Positions 63,635 through 64,000 of a stretch of 64,000 nt of DNA are shown piece by piece. A model generated the notes under the pieces. It worked only from the letters and a program-made list of their open reading frames with translations, ran no database searches and was not told the origin of the DNA. Position 1 is the first letter of the stretch. Each line of letters starts with the position of its first letter. The DNA comes from Pyxidicoccus parkwaysis (GTDB lineage: Bacteria > Myxococcota > Myxococcia > Myxococcales > Myxococcaceae): NCBI RefSeq assembly GCF_017301735.1, contig NZ_CP071090.1:7182001-7246000 (forward strand), read 5' to 3'. The position numbers and the translations under genes were made by a program.

Positions 63635-64000
63635 CTACCGGCGCTCGCTGTCGAGGTGGCGCATCTGCTCCGCCCCGTAGCGGTCGCCGGAAATCTTCAC
63701 CAGCGACTCCAGCGCGGTCATGTCCTCCTTCGACAGCGGCCGGCTCAGCGCCCCCAGCGAGTCGTCGAGCTGCGCGCGCGTCTTCACGCCCACCACGGGC
63801 ACGAGGGACGGCTGCTTCGCGAGCACCCAGGCCAGCGTGAGCTGGCCCGTCGTCATCTTCCGCTCCTGGGCGAAGCGCTGGAGCGAGGCCACCACGTCCT
63901 CGTTCTTCGCGCCGTCGGCGCCGGTGAAGCGCGGCAGGTGCGCGCGGTAGTCCCCCTGCGCCGCCGGCTTGCTGCCCGTCAGCAGCCCGCGCGAGAAGAC
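63635..64000 (-). CDS. Aldo/keto reductase, N-terminal part outside the window
   Basis: The frame is open to position 64000, giving the last 121 residues. Motifs are SRGLLTG, MTTGQLTLAWVLAKQPSLVPVVGVKTRAQLDDSL and a terminal acidic/basic tail. These are typical of the C-terminal half of AKR13-like NADPH-dependent aldo/keto reductases (NADP-binding loop G-x-K-x2-x-Q-L). The catalytic Tyr would lie outside. It converges on the MDR gene with 17 bp between stops. Confidence 0.88.
   Translation of the reverse strand, partial: VFSRGLLTGSKPAAQGDYRAHLPRFTGADGAKNEDVVASLQRFAQERKMTTGQLTLAWVLAKQPSLVPVVGVKTRAQLDDSLGALSRPLSKEDMTALESLVKISGDRYGAEQMRHLDSERR

Overview
The window looks like chromosomal DNA of a myxobacterium (Myxococcaceae/Archangiaceae type). 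Supporting this are the very high GC content with strong GC3 bias, giant secreted multidomain proteins, a Ser/Thr kinase-TPR protein beside a Myxococcales-type sigma factor, many Cys-rich lipoproteins, and dense secondary-metabolite genes. No tRNA, rRNA, CRISPR array or insertion sequence was seen. Most long ORFs in the other frames are GC-rich shadows.

Layout. 1-10.3 kb: two large exported proteins on the minus strand. One is a transglutaminase-like protein cut by the window edge. The other is a 2,423-residue fusion of prenyltransferase-like toroids, five carboxypeptidase-regulatory-like domains, a CxxCH site and NHL repeats. 10.4-21.1 kb: a minus-strand set of a saccharopine-dehydrogenase-like enoyl reductase, a huge zinc-ribbon/polytopic membrane protein and a 1,429-residue protein of unknown function. 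21.3-27.4 kb: a compact class I lanthipeptide locus. A 48-residue precursor is divergent from lanC-lanB, followed by a secreted protein and a small membrane protein. 27.4-40.0 kb: a translationally coupled minus-strand operon. It encodes a one-module PKS with thioesterase, an alpha/beta hydrolase, and an NRPS with a formyltransferase, an adenylation domain interrupted by a luciferase-like monooxygenase, and a carrier domain. 40.2-47.1 kb: a lipoprotein - RHS toxin - immunity operon whose toxin tip is visibly lower in GC. 47.4-51.9 kb: an outer-membrane barrel protein and a TetR - EmrB-like - EmrA-like drug-efflux operon. 52.5-54.5 kb: a di-haem lipoprotein and two tandem six-cysteine lipoproteins. 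54.8-58.9 kb: kinase and sigma factor. 59-64 kb: small regulator/enzyme pairs (TetR/SDR, YafY-type/VOC, AraC/MDR oxidoreductase, aldo-keto reductase).

The two biosynthetic loci are the most interesting part. The lanthipeptide locus has a precursor with two Cys residues and nisin-like spacing, but no transporter or leader protease next to it. The NRPS-PKS operon reads as formyltransferase, (probably glycine) adenylation plus flavin-type monooxygenase and carrier, then one reducing PKS module with unusual KR-before-DH order and its own thioesterase. It could therefore make a very small N-formylated or N-oxidised amino-enoate product, or an oxazole-type product. That is inference; no product is known to me for this arrangement.

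Several regulatory sites are readable. Twin CGAGAC-N5-GTCTCG palindromes lie between the TetR and SDR genes. Three TGAATC half-sites lie over the start of the efflux TetR gene. A CTGACAG direct repeat precedes the VOC gene. A strong intrinsic terminator follows the six-cysteine lipoproteins.
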